A stretch of 10,302 bases of DNA from JBBQFD01 sp038321575 (lineage in GTDB: Bacteria; Bacillota_I; Bacilli_A; RF39; UBA660): the NCBI GenBank assembly GCA_038321575.1, contig JBBQFD010000022.1, forward strand, positions 1-10,302, in the 5' to 3' direction. Made by a program: the position numbers and the translations under genes. Below the pieces are notes generated by a model. It had not been told where the DNA came from. It did not search any database and saw only the letters and a list, made by a program, of their open reading frames with translations. Numbering within the stretch: position 1 is the stretch's first letter; each line of letters starts with the position of its first letter. Below, piece after piece: positions 1-6,953 of this stretch.

Positions 1-1242
1 GGTTAAAGCATATGTTCTAGGAATTGGGGTGGCACTCATATAAAGAATATCAGGAGTATGTCCTTTATTCTTTAAATTACTTCTTTGACTAACGCCAAAA
101 CGATGTTGCTCATCAGTAATTACTAATCCTAAATTCTTATATACTACTTCCTCACTAATTAATGCGTGAGTTCCGATAATAATATCAATAGCACCATCAT
201 GTAATTTAGCATATATTTCTTTTTTATCTTTTGATTTTAACTTGCCTGTTAAAAGACCAATATTAATTGGGTAATCCTTAAAAATATCTTTAAGACTTTC
301 ATAATGTTGATGTGCTAAAATATCAGTTGGCGCCATTAATGCTCCTTGGTAACCACTAAGATAATTTATATACAAACTAATAATCGCAACTATAGTTTTG
401 CCACTACCAACATCTCCCTGTAATAAACGATTCATGCGCTTTGGTAAAACTAAATCATTATATATATCTTTAACACTATTTAATTGATCAAGGGTTAATT
501 CAAATGGTAAGCTATTTATAAAATCTTGAATTAAAGTAAAATCAACATCACGAGATAGTCCTTTTTTGTCGGGATTATTACTCTTTAAATAATTTATTTT
601 TAACATAAATAAAAATAATTCTTCATATTTCAATCTTAATTGTGATGCATTTAATAAAGTTCTATCAACTGGATTATGAATATTTAAAATACTTGTTTTT
701 TTATCAATGAAATTATACTTATCAATTAACATCGGTGGTATATAATCATTAATTATAAAATCATCATGTAAGGCACTCATAATATATGTTTGTAATTGCT
801 TACTACTAAGTCCATATGTGGTATGATAAACTGGTTCAACAGTTTCATAATCAGGTATTTTACTAAAACGAAGATCATTTGCGATAATACGATTATGTAA
901 TTTGTCATATTTACCAAATATCGTAATCATTGTATTAGGTAAAAGTTTATTCTTTAAAAACCCACGATTAAAAATGGTAACATTTAAAAGTAAATCACCA
1001 GTATTTAAACGAAAACTCATTTTATCCATTCGATTAAAATGAAACAAATTAGGAATATTTTCGACGATACCATCGATAATAACAATTTCATCTTGTTTGG
1101 AAATAGTCATATCGCTGCGTTTAATAATATTATAGCGATAAGGATAATATGAAAGTAATTTATTACTTGAATCAATACCGAGTTTATTAAGATTTATTAG
1201 GGTTTTAGGACCTATTCCTTTGATTTTATTTAATTCAATCAT
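1..1242 (-). CDS. recG: ATP-dependent DNA helicase RecG (N-terminal part, gene continues past left edge)
   Basis: RecG is a superfamily 2 DNA translocase that remodels stalled replication forks and branch-migrates Holliday junctions. The window holds the first 414 codons; the family is usually about 680 residues, so the C-terminal helicase lobe is outside. The protein opens MIELNKIKGIGPKTL, a helix-hairpin-helix-like start, followed by the OB-fold wedge region (roughly residues 50-150). Helicase motifs follow: Walker A LLQGDVGSGKT (around 273-283), motif Ia LMAPTDILAHQHY, then GTHAL, motif II DEQHRFG (around 377-383) and motif III MSATPIPRT close to the edge. The GD-GSGKT and DEQH signatures with the RFG-x-x-QR follow-on separate RecG from other SF2 helicases; PriA and Mfd lack this N-terminal wedge. 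The start ATG at 1242 lies 6 nt from a perfect GGAGG. The frame is open through to base 1 with no internal stop. Confidence 0.96.
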   Translation of the reverse strand, partial: MIELNKIKGIGPKTLINLNKLGIDSSNKLLSYYPYRYNIIKRSDMTISKQDEIVIIDGIVENIPNLFHFNRMDKMSFRLNTGDLLLNVTIFNRGFLKNKLLPNTMITIFGKYDKLHNRIIANDLRFSKIPDYETVEPVYHTTYGLSSKQLQTYIMSALHDDFIINDYIPPMLIDKYNFIDKKTSILNIHNPVDRTLLNASQLRLKYEELFLFMLKINYLKSNNPDKKGLSRDVDFTLIQDFINSLPFELTLDQLNSVKDIYNDLVLPKRMNRLLQGDVGSGKTIVAIISLYINYLSGYQGALMAPTDILAHQHYESLKDIFKDYPINIGLLTGKLKSKDKKEIYAKLHDGAIDIIIGTHALISEEVVYKNLGLVITDEQHRFGVSQRSNLKNKGHTPDILYMSATPIPRTYALT

Positions 1243-1248
1243 AAACTA

Positions 1249-1253
1249 CCTCC
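1249..1253 (-). promoter_or_regulatory. recG ribosome binding site
   Basis: The minus strand reads GGAGG followed by TAGTTT and ATG, a full-strength Shine-Dalgarno core 6 nt upstream of the recG start. It fixes the start codon at 1242. Confidence 0.85.
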
Positions 1254-1262
1254 TTTTTTAAT

Positions 1263-1291
1263 ATTATAACATAATTCGACTTGACAAAATA
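1263..1291 (-). promoter_or_regulatory. Predicted recG promoter (extended -10)
   Basis: On the minus strand, TGTTATAAT at 1271-1263 is a perfect -10 box with the extended TGn element. The -35 region 17 nt upstream (TATTTT, 1291-1286) is poor, so the extended -10 probably carries recognition. Transcription would begin near 1256 and give a leader of about 14 nt holding only the ribosome binding site. The -35 region overlaps that of the divergent plus-strand promoter at 1281-1309. Confidence 0.6.
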
Positions 1292-1309
1292 ACGTTTTTC
1301 GATTAGTAT
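1281..1309 (+). promoter_or_regulatory. Predicted sigma-A-type promoter for the small RNA candidate
   Basis: TTGACA (1281-1286) is a perfect -35 box. It is followed by a 17-nt spacer and TAGTAT (1304-1309), a 4/6 match to TATAAT. The predicted start falls near 1316, exactly at the first base of the 9-bp hairpin that opens the structured region. No plus-strand protein gene follows for over 7 kb, so this promoter makes sense only for a non-coding transcript. Confidence 0.6.
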
Positions 1310-1315
1310 ATTAAT

Positions 1316-1413
1316 CACCAATTCAAATATTTAGGCGAATTGGTGCTAGTATCACACTAGCCAACCCCTTTTTATTCTTTTATGGAACGGTCTACTCGAC
1401 CGTTTCTTTTTTT
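1316..1413 (+). ncRNA. Candidate small regulatory RNA of about 98 nt, unrecognised family
   Basis: A stand-alone transcription unit with no protein gene on its strand. From 5' to 3' the sequence shows: hairpin 1, CACCAATTC (1316-1324) pairing perfectly with GAATTGGTG (1337-1345) around a 12-nt loop; hairpin 2, GCTAGT (1345-1350) with ACTAGC (1356-1361) around ATCAC; a single-stranded C- and U-rich linker at 1362-1383 containing AACCCCUUUUU; and hairpin 3, a terminator with a U-tract. A promoter with a perfect -35 box ends 7 nt before hairpin 1. Stable hairpins, an unpaired CCCC/U-rich stretch and an intrinsic terminator together resemble Firmicutes trans-acting small RNAs that pair with Shine-Dalgarno regions, but this is inference. 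I do not recognise an SRP RNA, 6S RNA, tmRNA, RNase P RNA or riboswitch. The only ORF inside starts at 1382 in the terminator stem and has no ribosome binding site. That it is transcribed is moderately likely; its function is unknown. Confidence 0.55.
1384..1413 (+). terminator. Rho-independent terminator of the small RNA candidate
   Basis: GGAACGGTC (1384-1392) pairs with GACCGTTTC (1398-1406) around the loop TACTC. The 9-bp stem includes one G-U pair and is followed by seven T residues (1407-1413). The T-tract lies only on the plus-strand 3' side; the minus strand continues CCATAAAAG after the stem, so this terminator acts on plus-strand transcription. Confidence 0.8.
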
Positions 1414-1416
1414 GTA

Positions 1417-1445
1417 TTTAAAAAGACACAATGTGTCTTTTTAAA
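1417..1445. terminator. Bidirectional terminator of dnaE (minus) and backup for the small RNA (plus)
   Basis: A perfect 14-bp inverted repeat, 1417-1430 against 1432-1445, is centred on one base at 1431. The GC-containing core GACACA/TGTGTC is flanked by A/T runs, so each strand has a stem followed by TTTTT. The dnaE stop codon (1443-1441) lies inside the right arm, so dnaE mRNA would end right after its stop. For plus-strand transcripts it is a second terminator 4 nt after the small RNA's own U-tract. Confidence 0.75.
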
Positions 1446-4377
1446 TTATCTTACTAATTGTATTAACTACTAGTTGTAATTTATCAAATCTTTTTTCAAC
1501 TTTAGCATTAACTAAAGCAATATCACCTGTTTTAATATCAGGATTATTTTGATAAACAGTTGGAAATAATACTAAATCAATTGTATTTAGCTCATCGCTA
1601 CCAGTAATAAATAACATCTTATCTTTCTTTTTAGTATCAATTTCTTTAATCCGATCAATATAAACAATTACCTCAACTTGTTTATCAAAATAATTATTTA
1701 AATCACTGATGGAAATAGCTTTTAAATAACGTAGTTTGTATTCAGTAACCGGGTGATTACTTAAATAAAAACCAAAGATATTTAATTCCATTTGCATTAA
1801 TTCCTGTTTGTCATAATCACTTACAACAATAAGTTCTGGTTTATCAATCAAACCAACATCAACATTAGTATTTAATTCAGCATAATTGATAATCATATCT
1901 AAATTATGATGTAGTGTTTTCTTGTTTAGATTAAACGCTGTAAAACAACCAGCATCAATTAAACTCTCTAAGGTTTTACTAGTCATACTTTTACCATAAG
2001 TACGAGATACAAAATCAAAGATATCCATAAACTTACTCTTATTACGTTCAGTTAGAATCATATTTACCGCATTAATACCAACATTTTTAATATTAGTAAG
2101 GGGATAGCGAATCCCTAAGTCTTCAATTTGATATTCTAAAGCACTTAAATTAATATCAGGTTTTAAAATGGTGATATTATTTAGTTTACATTCATATATA
2201 TACTCTTTAGTTTTAATATCACTACCAATAACCATTGATAATAAACTCTTCATAAAATAATTAGGGTAATTAGCTTTTAAATAAGCCATTTTATAAGCAA
2301 TGATCGCATATGCTACCGAGTGCGCACGATTAAATCCATAAGCCGCAAATTTCATAATCAAATCATACACTTTTTCGCTTATTAATTTATTATAACCGCG
2401 TTCAATACTACGCGTTACAAACTTATTTTTTTCTTTAATTAGAATATCTTCTTTTTTCTTACTCATCGCGCGTCTTAAAACATCAGCTTCACCCAATGAA
2501 TAACCAGCCATGGTACTAGCTATTTGCATGATTTGTTCTTGATAAATAATAACCCCATAAGTTGGTTCAAGAATTTTTTCTAAATCTTTATGATAATATT
2601 CTATTTTATCCAATCCACGCTTACGATTAATATAAATATCAATATTATTCATTGGCCCTGGTCTGAATAGTGCCACTGCCGCTGATACTTCTTCAAAGTT
2701 ATTTGGTTTAAACTTACGCAAGAAATTCATCATGCCACTTGATTCAAATTGAAATATACCCAAGGTATTAACTGATTCAAAAATATGAAAAGCTTTTTCA
2801 TCATCCATTGGTATATTTTCAAATGATAAATCAGTTTTATTATCCATGTTTAGACTCGATATAACATCACTTATTAACGTTAAATTACGTAGTCCTAAAA
2901 AATCCATTTTGAGTAAACCAAGGTCTTCTAAATGTTCCATTGAATATGCTGTTGTATAAAAACCTTCATGGTTATTTGATAGAGGTACAATCTCATCTAA
3001 GTTAGTATTACACATAACAATACCAGCAGCATGAATTGATGTATGTCGTTTTAAACCTTCAAATTTAAGTGCTACTTTATATAGCTTCATTAAATCTTGA
3101 TCATTTTGTAAATAATCTTTTAATTTTTGATTACTATTATAGTTTTCAAGTAATGAGATACGACTATCTAACATCCTACATAAGTAATCAATCGTTTTTA
3201 AATCAGTGCTACATACTCTACCCACATCTCTAATAACTTGTTTTGAACCCATTGTCCCAAAAGTAATTATCCCAACTACTTTTTTAAGTCCATATTTATT
3301 AACACAATAATTGATGACCTCTTCACGACGTTTATCTTCAAAGTCAATATCAATATCCGGCATACTAATACGTTCCGGATTTAAAAATCTTTCAAATAGA
3401 AGATTATATTTAATAGGATCAACATCAGTAATATTAAGACAATAAGAAACTAATGACCCAGCGGCACTACCACGACCTGGGCCTACTAAAATATGGTTAT
3501 CTTTAGCATATTTAACATAATCCCATACAACTAAAAAATAATCACAAAAACCCATTTTATTAATAACATCTAATTCATATTTTAATCGCTCAATATAAAC
3601 TTTTTTTACAGTTGAACCAAATATTTTCCTAAGCCCTGTTTGGCATAATTCTTTTAAATATTGGAAACTATCCATTCCTTTGGGACAATTATAAATTGGT
3701 AATAGATCATGGCGTGAGTCTATTTCCACATTACATAAATCATTTATACGCGCGTTATTTTCAAGATCATCAGGAAAATTAGTAAATACTTCTTGTAATT
3801 GTTTTAAATAATTATCATCTTTTTTATTATTAATTTTATCAATTGTTGTACCATCTTTTATAGCATACAAATAATTGATGTAATTAGCATCAGCTTTATC
3901 TATATATAATACTTCCTGCATATAAACTAAATTATCACCATGCATATTACTTCGTTCTTTTATATTTTGATAACCTCTAAAAACATTACTATAAATATCT
4001 AATACTTCATCATATAAATCTAGGGAATCAAAAGGTATAATACAAAGTAATCCCGAGTAATATTCTTTCAAATCATTAAGTGTTAGTGGTCTTTCTGAAA
4101 CAATCGTTGTGATCTTAGCAAGATTATGATATCCTTCATTATTCATACAATATAAAACTAATTTAGAAGTATTAATTATTATTTCCATCCCGATAATTGG
4201 TTTTATATCTTCTTTTTTACAAATTTTATAAAAATCAATTACCCCATACATATTGTTGTCCGTAATCGTTAGTGACTTAAATCGATATTTCTTTGCTGCT
4301 TCAATTAATTCATCAAATTTAATAAGACTTCCAAGTAAAGTATTATTAGTTTTGATATATAGTGGAACATATTTCAT
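1441..4377 (-). CDS. dnaE: DNA polymerase III alpha subunit, DnaE type, with degenerate PHP domain
   Basis: C-family replicative DNA polymerase acting at the replication fork. In low-GC Gram-positives DnaE usually extends primers on the lagging strand while PolC does bulk synthesis; PolC is not in this window. The 978 residues run: PHP-like domain (about 1-210), palm and thumb with GPGRGSAAGS (299-308), catalytic PDIDIDF (340-346; D341 and D343), RHTSIHAAG (444-452), the third Asp in MDFLGLRNL (D492), FRPGPM (571-576), YGVIIYQEQ (607-615) and FAAYGFNRAHS (677-687), a helix-hairpin-helix region (around 760-815) and a C-terminal OB fold (around 897-978). It is shorter than the roughly 1,100 residues of Bacillus subtilis DnaE but ends naturally after the OB fold. 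Oddly, the usual H-x-x-x-H at the PHP N-terminus reads VPLYIKTNNTLLGS, so both histidines are gone. The ATG at 4377 has GGAGGTGA 6 nt upstream. Confidence 0.96.
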   Translation of the reverse strand: MKYVPLYIKTNNTLLGSLIKFDELIEAAKKYRFKSLTITDNNMYGVIDFYKICKKEDIKPIIGMEIIINTSKLVLYCMNNEGYHNLAKITTIVSERPLTLNDLKEYYSGLLCIIPFDSLDLYDEVLDIYSNVFRGYQNIKERSNMHGDNLVYMQEVLYIDKADANYINYLYAIKDGTTIDKINNKKDDNYLKQLQEVFTNFPDDLENNARINDLCNVEIDSRHDLLPIYNCPKGMDSFQYLKELCQTGLRKIFGSTVKKVYIERLKYELDVINKMGFCDYFLVVWDYVKYAKDNHILVGPGRGSAAGSLVSYCLNITDVDPIKYNLLFERFLNPERISMPDIDIDFEDKRREEVINYCVNKYGLKKVVGIITFGTMGSKQVIRDVGRVCSTDLKTIDYLCRMLDSRISLLENYNSNQKLKDYLQNDQDLMKLYKVALKFEGLKRHTSIHAAGIVMCNTNLDEIVPLSNNHEGFYTTAYSMEHLEDLGLLKMDFLGLRNLTLISDVISSLNMDNKTDLSFENIPMDDEKAFHIFESVNTLGIFQFESSGMMNFLRKFKPNNFEEVSAAVALFRPGPMNNIDIYINRKRGLDKIEYYHKDLEKILEPTYGVIIYQEQIMQIASTMAGYSLGEADVLRRAMSKKKEDILIKEKNKFVTRSIERGYNKLISEKVYDLIMKFAAYGFNRAHSVAYAIIAYKMAYLKANYPNYFMKSLLSMVIGSDIKTKEYIYECKLNNITILKPDINLSALEYQIEDLGIRYPLTNIKNVGINAVNMILTERNKSKFMDIFDFVSRTYGKSMTSKTLESLIDAGCFTAFNLNKKTLHHNLDMIINYAELNTNVDVGLIDKPELIVVSDYDKQELMQMELNIFGFYLSNHPVTEYKLRYLKAISISDLNNYFDKQVEVIVYIDRIKEIDTKKKDKMLFITGSDELNTIDLVLFPTVYQNNPDIKTGDIALVNAKVEKRFDKLQLVVNTISKII

Positions 4378-4399
4378 AAGTCACCTCCATCATATAGAA

Positions 4400-4428
4400 A
4401 TTATAACACACTTTAGGAAGTATGTTAA
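4400..4428 (-). promoter_or_regulatory. Predicted dnaE promoter
   Basis: On the minus strand, TTAACA (4428-4423; one mismatch to TTGACA), a 17-nt spacer and a perfect TATAAT (4405-4400), which is also preceded by TGT as an extended -10. Transcription would begin near 4393, leaving a leader of about 16 nt that contains the GGAGGTGA ribosome binding site. dnaE is therefore transcribed on its own, not as part of the division operon upstream. Confidence 0.75.
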
Positions 4429-4433
4429 ATATG

Positions 4434-4464
4434 AAAGAAAAAAGAATAAGTTTTTGCTTATTCT
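4434..4464 (-). terminator. Rho-independent terminator of the mraZ-rsmH-ftsL-pbpB operon
   Basis: On the minus strand, AGAATAAG (4464-4457) pairs with CTTATTCT (4450-4443) around the 6-nt loop CAAAAA, followed by TTTTTTCTTT (4443-4434). The stem includes the pbpB stop codon (4460-4458), so the operon mRNA ends immediately after pbpB. The next gene, dnaE, has its own promoter starting 6 nt further downstream. Confidence 0.75.
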
Positions 4465-6632
4465 GGGACGATTTCTAAATTATATTTTTTTGCTAAATCT
4501 AGTTTTATTATTTCATCACCTTTTAGTTTAGTTCTTGATGGAATATTTTGGGTAGTTACATAACCATAACCATTTAATTCATATTTTAAATCCAATAAAT
4601 TAAAGAAGGTGATTGCCTCTGCTCTTGACCACCCTTTTAATAATGGCATTACTAAATTAGAATCGTTAGTTATTAAAATAATCTTATCATTAGTAAGAAT
4701 CGTTGTATCGACTGTAGGACTTTGTTTAATAATTTTATCTCCATTACCAATAATCTCAACATCGAATTTTAAAGCTTCTAATTCTGCTTTAACATCAACC
4801 GTATTTTTATTTATATATGAAGCCATTGGATAAGAAATAACAGTATCAACAACGGTTGTATCACCATCAAGATTTAAATATCGAGCAATACTTTTAATCG
4901 CTGATTTAACAGCTGTACCTAAGTTATCAACCACAAGTGGTCTTTTTAGGGCTGCATAAATAATTATTTGTGGATCATCGCCTGGAAACATTCCAGTAAA
5001 TGATGATATAAAATCATTAGGGCCAGTTGAATATTTACCAGTTTCATTATTAAATATTTGCGCAGTCCCAGTTTTACCAATTACATTTAATCCAGCAACT
5101 GCATATCTTCGACCGGTAGTACTAGCATCTTTTCCATTAACTGTATTAAACATTAATTCACGAATTTTTTTAGTGGTTGATGCTTTAACTATTTGATCAC
5201 TTAATTCAACTACTCTTTCATATGTTACTTTATTATTATTAGTATTTATTATTTTACTTATAACATGTGGTTTGACCATTTTACCATCATTAGCAATAAT
5301 CGTTAATGCTTGAAGATTTTGAATAGCAGTGGTTGTTATACCTTGACCAAAACCTGCACTAGCAACTTCAATTGGATAATTAAATTTGATAGTTCCTGGC
5401 AATTCACGGGCTAATTCAATACCAGTTATTTTCCCAAAACCATATTTGCTTAAACAAGTTTTTAAATCAGCTTTAGTTAAAAAAGTATTCATGATGTTAG
5501 CAACACCAACATTACTTGAATATTCATAACCTTTATCAAATGTAATAACTCCCCAGCCTTTACGATTCCAGTCATTAATGACATTATCGCCAATCACATA
5601 TTGACCACTCATATATGTTTGAGTACCAACATAAGTACCCTTATCAATAGCACACATATAAGTATATGTTTTCATAGTTGATCCAGGTTCAAAAGTATAT
5701 GAATTTAAAGGGTTTTCATAATTAGTAATATCTAGTTTATTAGGATCATATGATGGTGTTGAAGCACTACCTAAAATATCACCAGTTTTAGCGTCCATTG
5801 CGATTAACATACCCCATTCAGCATTACTGGTAAGTGAACTTTCTTTAATAGCATCTTCTAAAAATCTTTGAATATTAGAATCAATCGTTAAATAAATATC
5901 ACTACCATTTACTGGATCGGTTCTTATTTCTTTAGTATCAGGTATTTTATATCCGAAACGATCTTTTTGAAACTCTAAATAGCCATCAGTACCATTTAAA
6001 ATATTATTATATTTACCTTCAACTCCAAGTTCCCCAATAATACTATAAGTTGCCTTATTAGCAACAACTTTTTCATATTGTTTAGCATAACCAATTATAT
6101 AAGAAGCAAAGTCCCCATTAGGGTAATAACGTTTAGCGTTTTCAATAAAATCAATACCAGGTAATTCTAAAGCAACAATGGCTTCTTTCGTTAATTCCAT
6201 AATTCCACGACCACCAGGTCCAAGTTCAACTTGATAAAGATCTTTATTTAATAGGCCTTCTATATAAATAGCTTCCATTTTTAATATTGGAGCTAATTTT
6301 TCAGCTGTCATTTTTTTATCAACCACATGAAGTGGTATTTTTGATGTGCCAGTTCTTGAAGCATTTAAATAAGCAATAACGGTATAAGAACTTACATTAA
6401 CCGCTAAAAGATTTTTTTCACTATCATAAATGGTTCCACGCTTAGCCGTTAAAATAGTGCTAACCGTATTACGATTAGCCGCAAATTTATTCATATTAAC
6501 TCCATATATAACTGGCGATAAAGTTAAATAAATTAGTTGTAAAAATAAAGGTATAATAAAAACAAGAAATAGAATGAAAACTAATTTTGGAAATTTCCAA
6601 GTATTGTTTAAATTATTTCTTGCTTTATTCAT
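4458..6632 (-). CDS. pbpB: Septal peptidoglycan transpeptidase, class B PBP (PBP2B/FtsI type) with two PASTA domains
   Basis: A membrane-anchored D,D-transpeptidase that cross-links septal peptidoglycan. The 724 residues show a short basic cytoplasmic N-terminus, one transmembrane segment (about 16-38), a pedestal/dimerisation region (RGTIYD at 65-70, GELGVEGKYN around 200-209) and a transpeptidase domain with all three penicillin-binding motifs: S318-T-M-K in EPGSTMK, S372-S-N374 in YSSNVG, and K520-T-G-T in KTGTAQ. Two C-terminal PASTA repeats follow, roughly 598-656 and 658-715. This architecture matches Bacillus PbpB more than SpoVD, which usually has one PASTA domain, and the position directly after ftsL supports the division role. 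The ATG at 6632 lies 14 nt after the ftsL stop and follows GGGGTG, an atypical Shine-Dalgarno sequence. No active-site residue is missing. Its presence means the organism makes a cell wall. Confidence 0.93.
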   Translation of the reverse strand: MNKARNNLNNTWKFPKLVFILFLVFIIPLFLQLIYLTLSPVIYGVNMNKFAANRNTVSTILTAKRGTIYDSEKNLLAVNVSSYTVIAYLNASRTGTSKIPLHVVDKKMTAEKLAPILKMEAIYIEGLLNKDLYQVELGPGGRGIMELTKEAIVALELPGIDFIENAKRYYPNGDFASYIIGYAKQYEKVVANKATYSIIGELGVEGKYNNILNGTDGYLEFQKDRFGYKIPDTKEIRTDPVNGSDIYLTIDSNIQRFLEDAIKESSLTSNAEWGMLIAMDAKTGDILGSASTPSYDPNKLDITNYENPLNSYTFEPGSTMKTYTYMCAIDKGTYVGTQTYMSGQYVIGDNVINDWNRKGWGVITFDKGYEYSSNVGVANIMNTFLTKADLKTCLSKYGFGKITGIELARELPGTIKFNYPIEVASAGFGQGITTTAIQNLQALTIIANDGKMVKPHVISKIINTNNNKVTYERVVELSDQIVKASTTKKIRELMFNTVNGKDASTTGRRYAVAGLNVIGKTGTAQIFNNETGKYSTGPNDFISSFTGMFPGDDPQIIIYAALKRPLVVDNLGTAVKSAIKSIARYLNLDGDTTVVDTVISYPMASYINKNTVDVKAELEALKFDVEIIGNGDKIIKQSPTVDTTILTNDKIILITNDSNLVMPLLKGWSRAEAITFFNLLDLKYELNGYGYVTTQNIPSRTKLKGDEIIKLDLAKKYNLEIVPE

Positions 6633-6646
6633 TAATTACACCCCGC

Positions 6647-6943
6647 TTAGTCATTGATGATGATAATATTATCATTATTATATGCTAAACCCATTTCTTT
6701 AACTACATCTTTTATTTTATCAAAGGCTGTGAGTTCATTTACTTTCATAGTTAAACTTTCGTTTCTTTTTTCTTGAACTGTAATTTCATATTTAATTTTT
6801 TCAACTGTCATATTAAGATTACCAACATTAGCACCACAGAAAATCTTTAGTACTACTGTTGAAAGCATACAAACAAAAGCGATAAAATATAACATTTTTT
6901 CACCACGACATAATTTAGATCTGTGATTTCTCTTTGTTTGCAT
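6647..6943 (-). CDS. ftsL: Cell division protein FtsL
   Basis: A small bitopic membrane protein of the divisome that, with DivIC/FtsB and DivIB/FtsQ, recruits and activates the septal synthase and transpeptidase. Sequence identity in this family is very low, so the call rests on size, topology and position. The 98 residues have a basic cytoplasmic tail (1-16, rich in K and R), one transmembrane helix (about 17-36, with MLYFIAFVCMLSTVVL) and an extracytoplasmic heptad-like coiled coil (about 44-75), ending in a short acidic tail. It sits between rsmH and the septal PBP, the classical ftsL position. Its Shine-Dalgarno GAGG, 7 nt before the ATG, overlaps the rsmH stop codon, suggesting translational coupling. 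An internal start at residue 17 would remove the cytoplasmic tail and has no comparable ribosome binding site. Confidence 0.85.
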   Translation of the reverse strand: MQTKRNHRSKLCRGEKMLYFIAFVCMLSTVVLKIFCGANVGNLNMTVEKIKYEITVQEKRNESLTMKVNELTAFDKIKDVVKEMGLAYNNDNIIIIND

Positions 6944-6953
6944 ATCTTTTCCT

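Noticed and set aside
1382..1444. Small plus-strand ORF starting MERSTRPF within the recG-dnaE gap
   Set aside because: The ATG sits at the base of the terminator stem, has no Shine-Dalgarno upstream (CCCCTTTTTATTC instead), and the ORF runs through the U-tract and the second terminator.
4253..4531. Plus-strand ORF of 92 codons across the start of dnaE and the end of pbpB
   Set aside because: It is antisense to two well-supported genes, has no ribosome binding site or family motif, and contains the promoter and terminator of the minus-strand genes.
4609..4833. Plus-strand ORF of 74 codons inside pbpB
   Set aside because: Antisense shadow of the PASTA-encoding region, with a composition expected from the complement of AT-rich coding sequence and no start signal.
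6633..6646. Possible pairing of the small RNA's ACCCC with the unusual GGGGTG ribosome binding site of pbpB
   Set aside because: Only five contiguous base pairs (ACCCC with GGGGU) can form and flanking bases do not extend the match, so this is no better than chance.
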